The notes under the pieces were generated by a model, which did no database searches, was not told the origin of the DNA, and saw only the letters and a list, made by a program, of their open reading frames with translations. A stretch of 64,000 bases of DNA, from NCBI RefSeq assembly GCF_000183425.1, contig NC_014759.1:2387001-2451000 (forward strand), in the 5' to 3' direction. The DNA comes from Marivirga tractuosa DSM 4126 (GTDB lineage: Bacteria; Bacteroidota; Bacteroidia; Cytophagales; Cyclobacteriaceae). Shown here piece by piece: positions 35,165 to 43,903 of the stretch. How positions within the stretch are numbered: position 1 is the stretch's first letter; each line of letters opens with the position of its first letter. Both the position numbers and the translations under genes were made by a program.

Positions 35165-36289
35165 CTACAAGGGATTCAAGACTGATTCCCAGGTTTCATA
35201 TGAGCGCCTTCCTCTTCCATCTTCATCTAACAATCCAGTATCTCTCCATATCCGCCCAAGATCTTTAACTTCCTCGGGAAATGTTTCCCAAAGCGCATCA
35301 AAATCTCTGTGAGCCCACCAAATGATATATTCGTAATCGTGGATTTGCGCCTGCGTAAATAATGTCTTCAGATAATCATTTTGTTCGGATTCATTGCCTG
35401 CAATAAACAGATTCAATGATTCAACTGATAAATCTTCTGCCAAATGGCTTGTTTCTGCTATTGCAATGGGCTTTTTGATTTTTTCGTGCAAAAAGTCAAA
35501 TGCTCTCTTAAAGTCTTGCTCTGACTTTAAGCCTTTAAAAAACGGATAAAAACTAATCGTTACTAAATCCATAGTGTTAGCATAATTAGCTATTTCTTCA
35601 ATAAAACCATCCGGATTAGGAACATCTGGCTGGTAAAAATTGTGCAAAGTAATTGACTCTGAAATTTGCAGGGTGGGAAACTCCTCTTGAATTCTCGGTC
35701 TAATTTTAGCCATTAGTATTTTATAGGCCTCCCATTTTTCAGGGGCATTTTTCAATAATTCGTTCACCTCTATAGCTAACAACAGATAATCAGGATTTAA
35801 TTGCTCAGCTATATATTGTAAGTGCTGAAAATAAGCATCTTCAATTTCCTTATCATTTAAGGCCGTATAATTCGGTATGCTCCCGTCATAATCAAATGCC
35901 AAGTCACTTCTCGAACTGTTCAACAAACTTACCGATACGGTGAGTTTGGTATTAGTTAATTTCTTGGAAGCTCTAGACGCTATATCATTTGTAAACTCAG
36001 CAGGTAAGGACAAATCATTGATCCATGCATTCCAAGGGATATTGGAATCAATATGTTCTGAATAGATATCACCATTTTCTCCAATGAAGTCATAAGTGTT
36101 TTCAACAGATGCTATAGTAGAGGCGTAGGGCCAAGTGCTAAAACCCATTTCAAAATTCCTGGAGTCGAACTCACAGAAAAACTCCTCATTCTCACATTCT
36201 GCTACGGGATTATCCTTTTCAGTTTTGCATGAGAAGAAAAGCACCATGACGATGACTATCAAAAATAGATTTACTTCAAATTTCTTCAT
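35165..36289 (-). CDS. Glycosidase-like TIM-barrel lipoprotein
   Basis: A 374-residue surface or periplasmic lipoprotein (lipobox FFSC, C21). The rest looks like a clan GH-A glycoside hydrolase: strand-4 acid/base in LAIEVNE (N176-E177), aromatic strand ISFYPFFKGL, and strand-7 nucleophile in KPIAIAETSH (E279), then WWAHRD near the end. It most resembles GH53-type endo-galactanases, but the specificity is only a guess. The start is the ATG at 36289, where the signal begins. There is no SusC/SusD pair beside it, so it is not part of a standard polysaccharide locus. Confidence 0.7.
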   Translation of the reverse strand: MKKFEVNLFLIVIVMVLFFSCKTEKDNPVAECENEEFFCEFDSRNFEMGFSTWPYASTIASVENTYDFIGENGDIYSEHIDSNIPWNAWINDLSLPAEFTNDIASRASKKLTNTKLTVSVSLLNSSRSDLAFDYDGSIPNYTALNDKEIEDAYFQHLQYIAEQLNPDYLLLAIEVNELLKNAPEKWEAYKILMAKIRPRIQEEFPTLQISESITLHNFYQPDVPNPDGFIEEIANYANTMDLVTISFYPFFKGLKSEQDFKRAFDFLHEKIKKPIAIAETSHLAEDLSVESLNLFIAGNESEQNDYLKTLFTQAQIHDYEYIIWWAHRDFDALWETFPEEVKDLGRIWRDTGLLDEDGRGRRSYETWESVLNPL

Positions 36290-36570
36290 CCTTCTAAATC
36301 TTAAACTAAATGTATCTACACATCTATATTTCATCATTAAGTTAGTTAAAATTTCACAAAATGATTTTCAGAGCTCAGATAGGCAAAACCGCAAATGATC
36401 CATCTTTATTGCTCTTCACATGTAGAATGCCATCCATAGCTCTAGAAATTGTGACCTACTGTGCTAGTTTTTCGGTATTAGAAAGTGAGGGAGTAGAGGA
36501 GCTAAAAGTTCATAAGAGTACTTTGACTACAGTAATAATTTTAAAAATAATCAACTAAAGCCAGCACTTT

Positions 36571-37443
36571 CTATTTCAAAGCTCCTTTCACCAGCTTATA
36601 TAATTCGTAGAGCAATAAGGCAATAACACCCACTAATAACCCTACAATCAGTTCCGCCAACATGGAAGGCAATGCATGAAGAAGTTCATGTAAATACGCT
36701 ATGTTATGAAGGAAAAGCCCTCCACCAACCAACAGCATGGCAATGGTACCCAAAACTGTTAAGCCTCTTATTATTTTGGGTAAGCTTTTGACCAGAGCTC
36801 GACCCATTTTAGCCATGAAGTCTGTTTTATCATCGCTTCGGGCAATTAGGCCAAGACCTAAGTCATCCATTCGTACCAGCAGGCCAACCAATCCATAAAC
36901 CCCAACAGTAGCTAAGATCGCCACAATAGTCACCACAATAATCTGCATCAAAAGCTCCTCATCCTTCACATTTCCTAAAGCAATCATGACAATTTCAGTG
37001 GAAAGGATAAAATCTACCAAAATAGCAGATTTGATCTTTTTCTTTTCAAAAGCTAAGATTTCTTCCTTGCTCATTTTAGCTTCCAAATTTTGATGCTTTT
37101 TCTCTTTTTTATGAAAAAAATAAGCATAAATCTTTTCTACACCCTCAAAGGATAAGTAAGCACCACCAATTAAAAGTATGGGCGTAATGACTACAGGTAA
37201 ATATGCGCTTAACAGAAAAGCGATGGGCAGTATAATCAATTTGTTAAGAAATGAGCCTTTTGTTATTTCCCATAATACTGGCAATTCTCTAGCCGCCACA
37301 AATCCAGAAGCCTTTTCTGCATTAACAGCCAGATCATCAGCCAGTAGTCCCGCAGTTTGTTGGGTAGTGCTTTTACTCATTGCTGCCACATCATCCATAA
37401 GTGTGGCGATATCATCAAAAAGGGCAAAAAATCCTGAAGCCAT
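36571..37443 (-). CDS. DUF808 (YedI-like) membrane protein
   Basis: A 290-residue inner-membrane protein of the DUF808/YedI family. The N-terminus ASGFFALFDDIATLMDDVAA and KSTTQQTAGLLADDLAVNAE is the family signature, followed by at least six helices and a cytosolic Lys-rich loop (HKKEKKHQNLEAKMSKEE). The function is unknown. It is monocistronic; the 230 bases on each side show no further gene. Confidence 0.9.
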   Translation of the reverse strand: MASGFFALFDDIATLMDDVAAMSKSTTQQTAGLLADDLAVNAEKASGFVAARELPVLWEITKGSFLNKLIILPIAFLLSAYLPVVITPILLIGGAYLSFEGVEKIYAYFFHKKEKKHQNLEAKMSKEEILAFEKKKIKSAILVDFILSTEIVMIALGNVKDEELLMQIIVVTIVAILATVGVYGLVGLLVRMDDLGLGLIARSDDKTDFMAKMGRALVKSLPKIIRGLTVLGTIAMLLVGGGLFLHNIAYLHELLHALPSMLAELIVGLLVGVIALLLYELYKLVKGALK

Positions 37444-37671
37444 AAGCGGTATACTATTTAAAAGGCAAAACTAAGGTATTTTTACAAATTAGCGATTTTT
37501 AAGGCTTAAGACTTAGTATGGTCTAAAAGCTGAAAAATACTTGATAAATGCCTGATAAACTTAGAAGGAATTACCTAAATTTAATTTTAAACATAGACCT
37601 TTTGGAGTATTACATCAAAATGACAGGCCACTCCTCTTTTATCGATCCAGCACACTTAAGAAATAAAATGA

Positions 37672-38523
37672 TCAATAAGTGGTGGTCATATTATTATCTA
37701 CGCAAATAATAAAATCAGCAATATTTTTATTCTCGTTCAGCAACTTATTCACGTTTTCTTGGGAAACCGTGGTGATGGTACCATATTTTAAGTTAGGTTC
37801 TTTTCTTTTTAAATACCATAAAATCCCTTCATAATTGTCTGAGTGGTACGCTCCATTATAATGTATAAATAAATGTTCTTTCTGATAATTCTTTAAAATA
37901 AAATGTGCCATTGTTGCATCCTTTGTGGCTTGTGCTTTTACTAATTCTGGAGTACCATGATCGCCCATCATTTCCAGTATATTTTTATATGTTTTAAGCT
38001 CACTGTCAAAGGGTATAGGTAAAGGAGCTATCCATTCCTTCTCCTGATTTGAGAGGGAGTCAAGCACCTCAAAGCCTCCTTTATAGACCTTGTTAGCATA
38101 TCTTCTTGGAATATTCGTTGCTATAAATGGCAATTGATTATCTTTTGCATAATCAACTAGTGGAGCATAATCCGTTTTATAATTAGGCCATAGTCGGGCA
38201 AGCGAATCTAGTGCTTGGTAATTAATTGAGTCTTTAAGATATTGATTCAGTAACACTTGATTGTCTGCTTCTAGCATCTCAGCACCAAGAATTAATTTCC
38301 GGCTTGCATTCAAATCATGAGTAAGTTCGTATTGCAACCAGTGAGCTATTGGGTTATTATGTAATTCACCGAATAGCACAATATCCTTATCCTCAAGTTC
38401 CTTAATCATCTTTTTGTAAGTGACTTTTTTGCCTTTGGAATTATATATTAAATATGCAGGTTTTTGGCTGTATAGGTTACCAGCGAACAAAAGTAAAACT
38501 AGAGCGACTACAATTCTTTTCAT
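37672..38523 (-). CDS. ChaN/Tiki-family exported protein
   Basis: A 283-residue protein with signal peptide (MKRIVVALVLLLFAGNLYSQ) and a ChaN-like domain: DIVLFGELHNNPIAHWLQYE and LILGAEMLEADNQVLLNQYL are typical of the haem-binding uptake/Tiki superfamily, and the late HYNGAYHSDNYEGI carries the second His group. The family includes haem-binding ChaN and Tiki metalloproteases. The GExH and histidine positions here could bind metal or haem; which one is not decided by sequence. Confidence 0.85.
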   Translation of the reverse strand: MKRIVVALVLLLFAGNLYSQKPAYLIYNSKGKKVTYKKMIKELEDKDIVLFGELHNNPIAHWLQYELTHDLNASRKLILGAEMLEADNQVLLNQYLKDSINYQALDSLARLWPNYKTDYAPLVDYAKDNQLPFIATNIPRRYANKVYKGGFEVLDSLSNQEKEWIAPLPIPFDSELKTYKNILEMMGDHGTPELVKAQATKDATMAHFILKNYQKEHLFIHYNGAYHSDNYEGILWYLKRKEPNLKYGTITTVSQENVNKLLNENKNIADFIICVDNNMTTTY

Positions 38524-38699
38524 TTATTAGTGTTTTTATTGACGGTAACAGCTTAATCAAATCCCCCCTGATGACTAAAAGGAAATGGACAAAATCCAAT
38601 TTTAAATTACAAGCCTGTATTTTACATTAAATTGAATGCGCTTGGCAGCATACAATACCCCTCCAATCAATTAGATAGGCTAATTTACTTCCGTAAATT

Positions 38700-39422
38700 C
38701 TAAACCAAAAACTCCTTTAAATCAGCAATTTTGATGTTTCCTTCATAATAAGCTTTTCCAAATATTACGGCAAAAACACCCATATCATTTAGCTTACGAA
38801 TGTCATCCACATTACGTACTCCCCCACTGGCTAAAACGCATATATCAGGAAATTCATCCAAAATGCTTTGATATAAATCAAATGCTGGACCTGACAAAGA
38901 ACCTTCTTTGCTGATGTCAGTAGTTTTTACATATTTTAAGCCTCTATCATAGAAATAACGGATATGCTCAATAATATCAATATCAGTGTTTTGCATCCAT
39001 CCTTTATAGGCAATCTTACCATTCAGGGCATCAGCTCCCAAAGTGATTTTCTCCCTTCCATAAGACACAATCCAAGATGCAAAAAGCTCTTTTCTTTCTA
39101 CCGCAATACTGGCTGCTGTAATATAGTCAGCACCGTATTCGTATGCTTTGCTAATATCACCATCCGTATTAATCCCTCCTGTGAAATCAAGCTCCAAATC
39201 GGTGTATCCATGAATGGCTTCCAAAATGTGATAATTCACTGGCGAACCTCTATGTGCGCCATCCAAATCTACTATATGAACGACTTTGATACCACTATCT
39301 TCCAGCTTTCTAGCCACATCTATTGGCGAATCATCATACACTTTAGCACCAGCAATATCTGCGCCCTCAACTCTAATAATTTTACCGTCTCTGATGGCGA
39401 TGGATGGAATAATTTGAATCAT
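38700..39422 (-). CDS. HisA-like TIM-barrel protein, catalytic Asp replaced
   Basis: A 240-residue beta/alpha barrel closest to HisA (phosphoribosylformimino-AICAR-phosphate isomerase). Family features: IVDLDGAHRG, the second catalytic aspartate region TLGADALNGKIAYKGWM, TDISKEGSLSGP and ASGGVRNVDDI. But the first strand reads IIPSIAIRDGK where HisA has PALDL or PAIDL, so the general-base Asp is Ala (A9), and the GGGxR phosphate loop is TGGINTD. It stands alone, far from any his gene. It may be a paralogue with another substrate or reaction; calling it histidine synthesis would be unsafe. Confidence 0.8.
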   Translation of the reverse strand: MIQIIPSIAIRDGKIIRVEGADIAGAKVYDDSPIDVARKLEDSGIKVVHIVDLDGAHRGSPVNYHILEAIHGYTDLELDFTGGINTDGDISKAYEYGADYITAASIAVERKELFASWIVSYGREKITLGADALNGKIAYKGWMQNTDIDIIEHIRYFYDRGLKYVKTTDISKEGSLSGPAFDLYQSILDEFPDICVLASGGVRNVDDIRKLNDMGVFAVIFGKAYYEGNIKIADLKEFLV

Positions 39423-39648
39423 AGTTAAAATGGTTTTAAGAGTATGATATTATAAAAAGTTGGCGATTCTACAAGCCTTAGCCCTGTTAATATTTAGTTA
39501 AGCTTTAAAGGGCTTTGAAATTACAGCTTAAAATGGAATTTACAAAAGAAATGAGAAGAGAAAAATTCATCTGTATGAATTTAAAATCATGGATTAAGTG
39601 TATTAAAAGCAAATTTTACAAGATTTTCTACTTAATTTTGAGCACTTT

Positions 39649-40266
39649 ATGACGCACTACGAAAAACAAATCCACCATAGAATAAGTCGCTTCGTTCCTG
39701 AAAATTCTGTTGGTTTAGCTTTTGGTTTGTGGAAGAAGAAACCTTTTCGCTTTGTAATTGCCAAAGCCAGAAATAGCAAACTTGGAGATTTCAGAAAAAA
39801 ACCTAGCGAAGATTGGGCAGTAATTACGGTAAATGAAAATCTAAATCCTTATTCTTTTCTGATCACCTTTGTGCACGAAGTAGCGCATCATTGGGTTTAT
39901 GAAAAACATAATGGCAGAGTCTCCCCTCACGGTAAAGAATGGAAAGATGCCTTTAAAGCATTAATGTTACCATTTCAAACACCGGATATTTTCCCAGAAG
40001 GAATTTTACGAGCATTAAATCTTTATATGATAAATCCGAAAGCTGCTTCTCTGTCGGATATAAGGTTAGCAAAAGCTTTAAAAGCTTATGACCCAATAAA
40101 TCCTGATGAGGTTAGTTTATTGGAATTAGCACATGGACAAAAATTCATGCTTGAAAACAGGCTATTCGAAAAGCAAGAAACCCGCAGAACGAGAGTTAGA
40201 TGTAAAGAAGTAAAATCAGGAAAGTATTATCTAGTTCATAAAATGGCGATGATTATCCCTGAGTAG
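39649..40266 (+). CDS. SprT-like metalloprotein
   Basis: A 205-residue SprT-domain protein. The zinc motif is HEVAHHWV (H76, E77, H80) and the third ligand lies in SPHGKEWKDAF (H94), as in SprT/Spartan proteases that act on DNA-protein crosslinks. The C-terminal half has basic residues (RRTRVRCKEV, then KYYLVHKMA), a partly lost zinc-ribbon. Bacterial members are little studied, so a proteolytic role is inferred. The gene is single. Confidence 0.85.
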   Translation: MTHYEKQIHHRISRFVPENSVGLAFGLWKKKPFRFVIAKARNSKLGDFRKKPSEDWAVITVNENLNPYSFLITFVHEVAHHWVYEKHNGRVSPHGKEWKDAFKALMLPFQTPDIFPEGILRALNLYMINPKAASLSDIRLAKALKAYDPINPDEVSLLELAHGQKFMLENRLFEKQETRRTRVRCKEVKSGKYYLVHKMAMIIPE

Positions 40267-40333
40267 GGTTCAATTCCGTATAGTTAGGAGCCTCCCTTAC
40301 TGCGTGTAATTTTCAACCAAAACAAATATAAAG

Positions 40334-40470
40334 GTAGCCAAAGGCTACTATTACTTCAACCACGGAGATACACAAAGTTTTTCACTAAGTTTCACAAAGA
40401 ACATAATTTATTAATGACAGCCTTAAGCTGTTACTTTGTGGTCCCTGTGAAATTCATAGAGATACTCGAA
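40334..40470. repeat. Intergenic hairpins and CACGGAG/ACAAAG repeat-like sequence
   Basis: A GTAGCC-AAA-GGCTAC hairpin (40334-40348) follows the SprT stop and may act as terminator. Then comes a run with the rhythm ACCACGGAGATACACAAAG, TTTTTCACTAAGTTTCACAA and CTTTGTGGTCCCTGTG, separated by an ACAGC/GCTGT hairpin. On the minus strand it reads CTTTGTGAAAC-, CTTTGTGTATCTCCGTGG-. Such CTTTGTG/CTCCGTGG strings recur as dispersed intergenic repeats in many environmental bacteria. I cannot count copies here. Confidence 0.45.
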
Positions 40471-40508
40471 TGTTCACAATTGTTAAAAATAATAAGGGTT
40501 GATTATAA

Positions 40509-41078
40509 TTAGAAATCCAATCTTTTCATCACATGCTCTTCCACCCTTTCACAGAAAACTTGCGGCTTCAAGGTTCGCCAATTTAAATGCTCAAACTGTC
40601 CTCCGCAATTGATATAATTATCTACATTGAACTGAGCCCATTCTTCTAAAACAAAATCTCGGAAATTCACACCCACTATCCATCCGTCTTCTACTTCATC
40701 GAACCATTCGGCATAATATTCATCATCAGAACCGTGGAAATTCAATATATTTTCGCCTATCAAAACAAATTTATTGATGCCCTGCAATATCATATGCTCA
40801 ATAATATTCCTTTTCAAATGCATGATGTCATTATGCAAAGTATCATTCCATTCACCGATCAGTTCAATTACTGCAATTCCATCATCATAATTGGCATAAA
40901 GAATTTTGATATAAAGCGTTTCCGAACCAATTGCATCCCAAGCCGGATCTATATAATAGCCATAAATAGTATCAGTGTATAGCTCATAATTATATTCTTT
41001 TCCGTGGAAAGGAGACAGTTCATCGGATGATGAATCATAATATTTTAGCCAGTTGTAGTAGGGCTCGATGTGGTGCAT
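40509..41078 (-). CDS. Conserved hypothetical protein
   Basis: A 189-residue acidic soluble protein rich in Tyr, Trp and Asp. It begins MHHIEPYYNWLKYYDSSSDE and contains LYIKILYANYDDGIAVIELI and GEWNDTLHNDIMHLKRNIIE. I recall similar sequences as conserved hypotheticals in Cytophagales, but no named domain. There is no signal peptide or TM. A regulatory or enzymatic role is unknown. Confidence 0.75.
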   Translation of the reverse strand: MHHIEPYYNWLKYYDSSSDELSPFHGKEYNYELYTDTIYGYYIDPAWDAIGSETLYIKILYANYDDGIAVIELIGEWNDTLHNDIMHLKRNIIEHMILQGINKFVLIGENILNFHGSDDEYYAEWFDEVEDGWIVGVNFRDFVLEEWAQFNVDNYINCGGQFEHLNWRTLKPQVFCERVEEHVMKRLDF

Positions 41079-41228
41079 TTTGCAGTACTAATTTATAGGT
41101 TTTAAGTAATGAGTTTAAGAATGGTTTTTGGGACAAAAAAGTTTTAGAAAATCGTGATTTGTTTTTTATTTGGAAGCAAAATTAGAGAGGTTTTACAAGT
41201 TTTGGTAAATTATAGATTTTAGTTTCTG

Positions 41229-41310
41229 GTCGGTGTGCCACCGACTTGGGTAGAATCCGTGGTTGTGTGGCACACCAATGTCGTTAAAGTTTTGGTGAAA
41301 ACACCAAAAC
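41229..41310. repeat. Cluster of intergenic inverted repeats
   Basis: Within 82 bases: GTCGGTG-TGC-CACCGAC (41229-41245), GGTGTGCCAC (41232-41241) repeated inverted at 41267-41276, and GTTTTGGTG-AAAA-CACCAAAAC (41289-41310). The last has the same GGTG-AAAA-CACC core as the murQ terminator hairpin at 41354-41375. The pattern resembles a REP-like palindromic unit; mobility is not shown. Confidence 0.5.
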
Positions 41311-41353
41311 GGGGGACAGTGGTGAGTTGAAATATTCATTTAACGAACCCCTC

Positions 41354-41375
41354 TTGGAGGTGTTTTCACCTCCAA
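41354..41375 (-). terminator. Hairpin directly after murQ
   Basis: TTGGAGGTG (41354-41362) and CACCTCCAA (41367-41375) form a perfect 9-bp stem with a 4-nt loop, beginning 2 bases after the murQ stop. There is no T-run, so termination strength is uncertain. Confidence 0.5.
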
Positions 41376-41377
41376 TT

Positions 41378-42190
41378 TCAAAGCTTTGATTCTTTTCTTC
41401 TCTCAACAGCCTTCCTTACTGAGCCATGTTCTAGCAATAGTTTCTTGGCTTCTTCATATCCAATTTCAAGTTCATGCATAATCATTTTTGTGCCTCGATC
41501 CACTAACTTATCATTGCTCAGTTGCATATCCACCATTCTATTGCCTTTCACATGTCCCAGTTGGATCATGGCAGTTGTAGAAATCATATTTAATACCATT
41601 TTTTGTGCTGTACCCGCTTTCATTCTGGTGCTTCCCGTCACAAACTCAGGGCCAACGGGAACTTCAATCGGATAATCCGACACTTCCACCACTTCAGAAT
41701 TTGGATTGCAGGTAATACAAGCCGTTTTAATTCCTTTTTCCTGCGCCATTTTCAAACCGCCAATTACATAAGGTGTTCTTCCAGATGCGGCAATTCCAAT
41801 TAAAAAATCTTTCCTAGAGATATTATATTCTTGCAAATCTTTCCATGCCTGAGATCTGTCGTCTTCTGCAAATTCAACAGCTTTTCGTATGGCACTATCT
41901 CCTCCTGCTATGAGACCAATAACCTTGTCATAACCAACTCCAAAAGTAGGCGGACATTCAGATGCATCTAAAATCCCCAGCCTCCCACTAGTGCCTGCTC
42001 CTATATAAAAAAGTCTGCCGCCCAATTGCATCTTTTCTACTATTTGCTCCAAAGCTTTCTCGGTTTGAGGCAGTGCTTTTTGAACGGAGTCAGCTACGGT
42101 CTGATCTTCTTGATTGATTCCTTTAAGCAATTCGCTAATAGAAAGATTTTCTAAGTTATTGAAATTCGATTCTGACTCTGTTATACTCAT
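41378..42190 (-). CDS. murQ: N-acetylmuramic acid 6-phosphate etherase
   Basis: A 270-residue SIS-fold lyase that cleaves the lactyl ether of MurNAc-6-phosphate to give GlcNAc-6-phosphate and D-lactate in cell-wall recycling. Signatures: GRLFYIGAGTSGRLGILDAS, ECPPTFG, IAASGRTPYVIGGL and GSTRMKAGTAQKMVLNM. The length (270) is slightly below the E. coli enzyme (298). It is translationally coupled to the upstream amino-sugar kinase (ATGA overlap) and takes the product of AnmK (16441-17523). Confidence 0.95.
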   Translation of the reverse strand: MSITESESNFNNLENLSISELLKGINQEDQTVADSVQKALPQTEKALEQIVEKMQLGGRLFYIGAGTSGRLGILDASECPPTFGVGYDKVIGLIAGGDSAIRKAVEFAEDDRSQAWKDLQEYNISRKDFLIGIAASGRTPYVIGGLKMAQEKGIKTACITCNPNSEVVEVSDYPIEVPVGPEFVTGSTRMKAGTAQKMVLNMISTTAMIQLGHVKGNRMVDMQLSNDKLVDRGTKMIMHELEIGYEEAKKLLLEHGSVRKAVERRKESKL

Positions 42191-43035
42191 GAATGTTTAT
42201 TTTTATGATAAAGTGTCAAACCTGCTATGGGGCTTTCCATAAAATTTCCTGCTGTTAAATTATTTTTTGTCAACACCATTCGCATGATGGTATTGGCATT
42301 AAAGGCCACTCCTCCTACAAAATGAATAGGCAAGTTCTGGTGACTGCTAAATTTCAAAACGGATTTTTCCAGAAATAATTGAAATGCTTTTGAAATGAGC
42401 TCAAAAAAGAACCTCTCCTTCTGATGCAATAATGCAAATTGAAAAAATTGAGCAAAAAACCGGTTTGGATATGGCTTCTGATAAATATGTTCTAAAGCAG
42501 TTTCCAAATTGATCTCAGGAAAATCATTGCTAAACTTTTCCGCAAGTTTGCTCGGAATTTCATTTTCCAAAAATGATTTTACAGTTAATTTGCCAATATA
42601 AGCCCCGCTCCCCTCATCGCCTAAAGCGTATCCTAAAGAAATCATTCTTTCTGAAATATTCTTCCCATCATAATGGCATGCGTTTGCTCCAGTTCCTAAA
42701 ATACATACAATTCCTTCTTCACTACCACAGCTTGCCCTTGCTGCAGCTAGCATGTCGTCATCTACAAAGATTTGATCGCAATTGAAAAACTCATTAAAAA
42801 CAGATTTTATTTTTTCTCTATTTTTATGTTGACCGCATCCCGCTCCATAAAAACTAATTTCTTTTATCTCTCGAAAAGCGATATTTTTAAAATCAGCCTC
42901 TAAGCTCTCAAAAAGCTCATTTTCTGAAATCAAGTATGGGTTTATCCCACTTGTTTTCAGCTGCTCAATGGTATCATCTTCCTTAATAAGGCGCCAATCT
43001 GTTTTACTCGAACCACTATCTGCTATAAGCTGCAT
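42187..43035 (-). CDS. BadF/BcrA-type amino-sugar kinase
   Basis: A 282-residue ASKHA-fold ATPase with the BadF/BadG/BcrA/BcrD pattern: phosphate-1 loop LIADSGSSKTDW, CILGTGANACHYDG and SLGYALGDEGSGAYIGK. This family includes N-acetylglucosamine kinase and the MurK kinase for MurNAc/GlcNAc. Its 4-base overlap with murQ supports an amino-sugar substrate from peptidoglycan turnover; GlcNAc or MurNAc cannot be separated by sequence alone. Confidence 0.88.
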   Translation of the reverse strand: MQLIADSGSSKTDWRLIKEDDTIEQLKTSGINPYLISENELFESLEADFKNIAFREIKEISFYGAGCGQHKNREKIKSVFNEFFNCDQIFVDDDMLAAARASCGSEEGIVCILGTGANACHYDGKNISERMISLGYALGDEGSGAYIGKLTVKSFLENEIPSKLAEKFSNDFPEINLETALEHIYQKPYPNRFFAQFFQFALLHQKERFFFELISKAFQLFLEKSVLKFSSHQNLPIHFVGGVAFNANTIMRMVLTKNNLTAGNFMESPIAGLTLYHKNKHS

Positions 43036-43117
43036 TAATCTTTATAATTATTTTACCGTGTAAATTTAACATGAACTGAAATTTATATAACTTAGGAATC
43101 AATTAATAGGTAAAGTT

Positions 43118-43477
43118 GTGAAAAAAAGTAAACTGTTAGGACTTTTGGGACTAGATAAAATAATAGAATCATTACAAAAATTGCTTGAAGTACGCATAGC
43201 AATGATTAGAGAGGAGATTGAAGAAAAAATAGCTGAAAAATTAGCTAAGCTTCTGCCACTACTTTTAGTATTTGCCTCCTTAACTCTTCTCATTTTGTTT
43301 GGCAGTTTGACCTTGGCATTTTATCTAACAGAAATTATGGCAAGTTATGTTTATGGATTTGGCATTGTCGCCTTAATTTACCTATTATTGACGGTTTCTT
43401 TTTTTATACTAAAGGACAGTAAGTTTCTTAAGAAAGTATTTAGTGATTCTATAAGCAAACCAACCAAAGAAGAGTAA
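43118..43477 (+). CDS. Phage-holin-superfamily (DUF1469-like) membrane protein
   Basis: A 119-residue protein starting with GTG (VKKSKLLGLLGLDKIIESLQ). An amphipathic helical N-terminus (about 10-45) precedes two helices (LLPLLLVFASLTLLILFGSL and GFGIVALIYLLLTVSFFIL), the layout of DUF1469/holin-X proteins, which despite the name are usually housekeeping membrane proteins. It leads a plus-strand set with the YtxH-like gene and the GGGP synthase gene, 24 bases before the next. Confidence 0.75.
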   Translation: MKKSKLLGLLGLDKIIESLQKLLEVRIAMIREEIEEKIAEKLAKLLPLLLVFASLTLLILFGSLTLAFYLTEIMASYVYGFGIVALIYLLLTVSFFILKDSKFLKKVFSDSISKPTKEE

Positions 43478-43501
43478 TTTTAATTTTTAAATTCGAAAAG
43501 C

Positions 43502-43903
43502 ATGAGTAATCAGGAAAAGCTATTGGAAAGAAGCAAAAAATACGAACAAGACCTATCGGAACAACTAAAAGAATACTCTGGTAAAGCTGAAAAGTTTGGT
43601 AAAAATGCTTTGATGATTGCTGGAGGAGTGTTTTTGGCTTATCAGGCTGTTAAGCTTATCACAGGAGGAAGCAAAAAGAACAAGAAATCACAGGTTTATA
43701 AGGAAGTGAATGAAGATGAAAATGAATATGATGACTCACCCCGAATTATTATAAGAAGAGAAGAAAGCAGCGGTGGTGGAATTATGGATGCTCTCAAAGC
43801 TGAAGTAGGCGGGATTTTAGTTGCCATAGCCAGAGAAAAAATATTAGAGTTTTTAAGTCAATTAGAAAATCACAAGTCAAATGACAGAGAAGAAGAAGCT
43901 TAA
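43502..43903 (+). CDS. YtxH-like small membrane protein
   Basis: A 133-residue protein: a charged helical N-terminus (about 1-35), one membrane helix (NALMIAGGVFLAYQAVKLIT), an acidic linker (NEDENEYDDSPR) and a hydrophobic amphipathic C-helix (LKAEVGGILVAIAREKILEF). It resembles YtxH-type proteins in layout only. The 3' end overlaps the GGGP synthase gene by 23 bases, so expression is probably coupled. The function is unknown. Confidence 0.7.
   Translation: MSNQEKLLERSKKYEQDLSEQLKEYSGKAEKFGKNALMIAGGVFLAYQAVKLITGGSKKNKKSQVYKEVNEDENEYDDSPRIIIRREESSGGGIMDALKAEVGGILVAIAREKILEFLSQLENHKSNDREEEA

Noticed and set aside
36361..36558. Plus-strand frame of 65 codons between the glycosidase-like and DUF808 genes
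   Set aside because: No homology signal, low-complexity end, no promoter; likely chance in a non-coding gap.
40260..40300. GGTTCAATTCC resembling a tRNA T-arm
   Set aside because: No acceptor stem, anticodon arm or CCA region could be folded around it.
43118..43477. Prophage suspected from the holin-like annotation
   Set aside because: No other phage genes nearby; this holin superfamily is common in normal bacterial operons.
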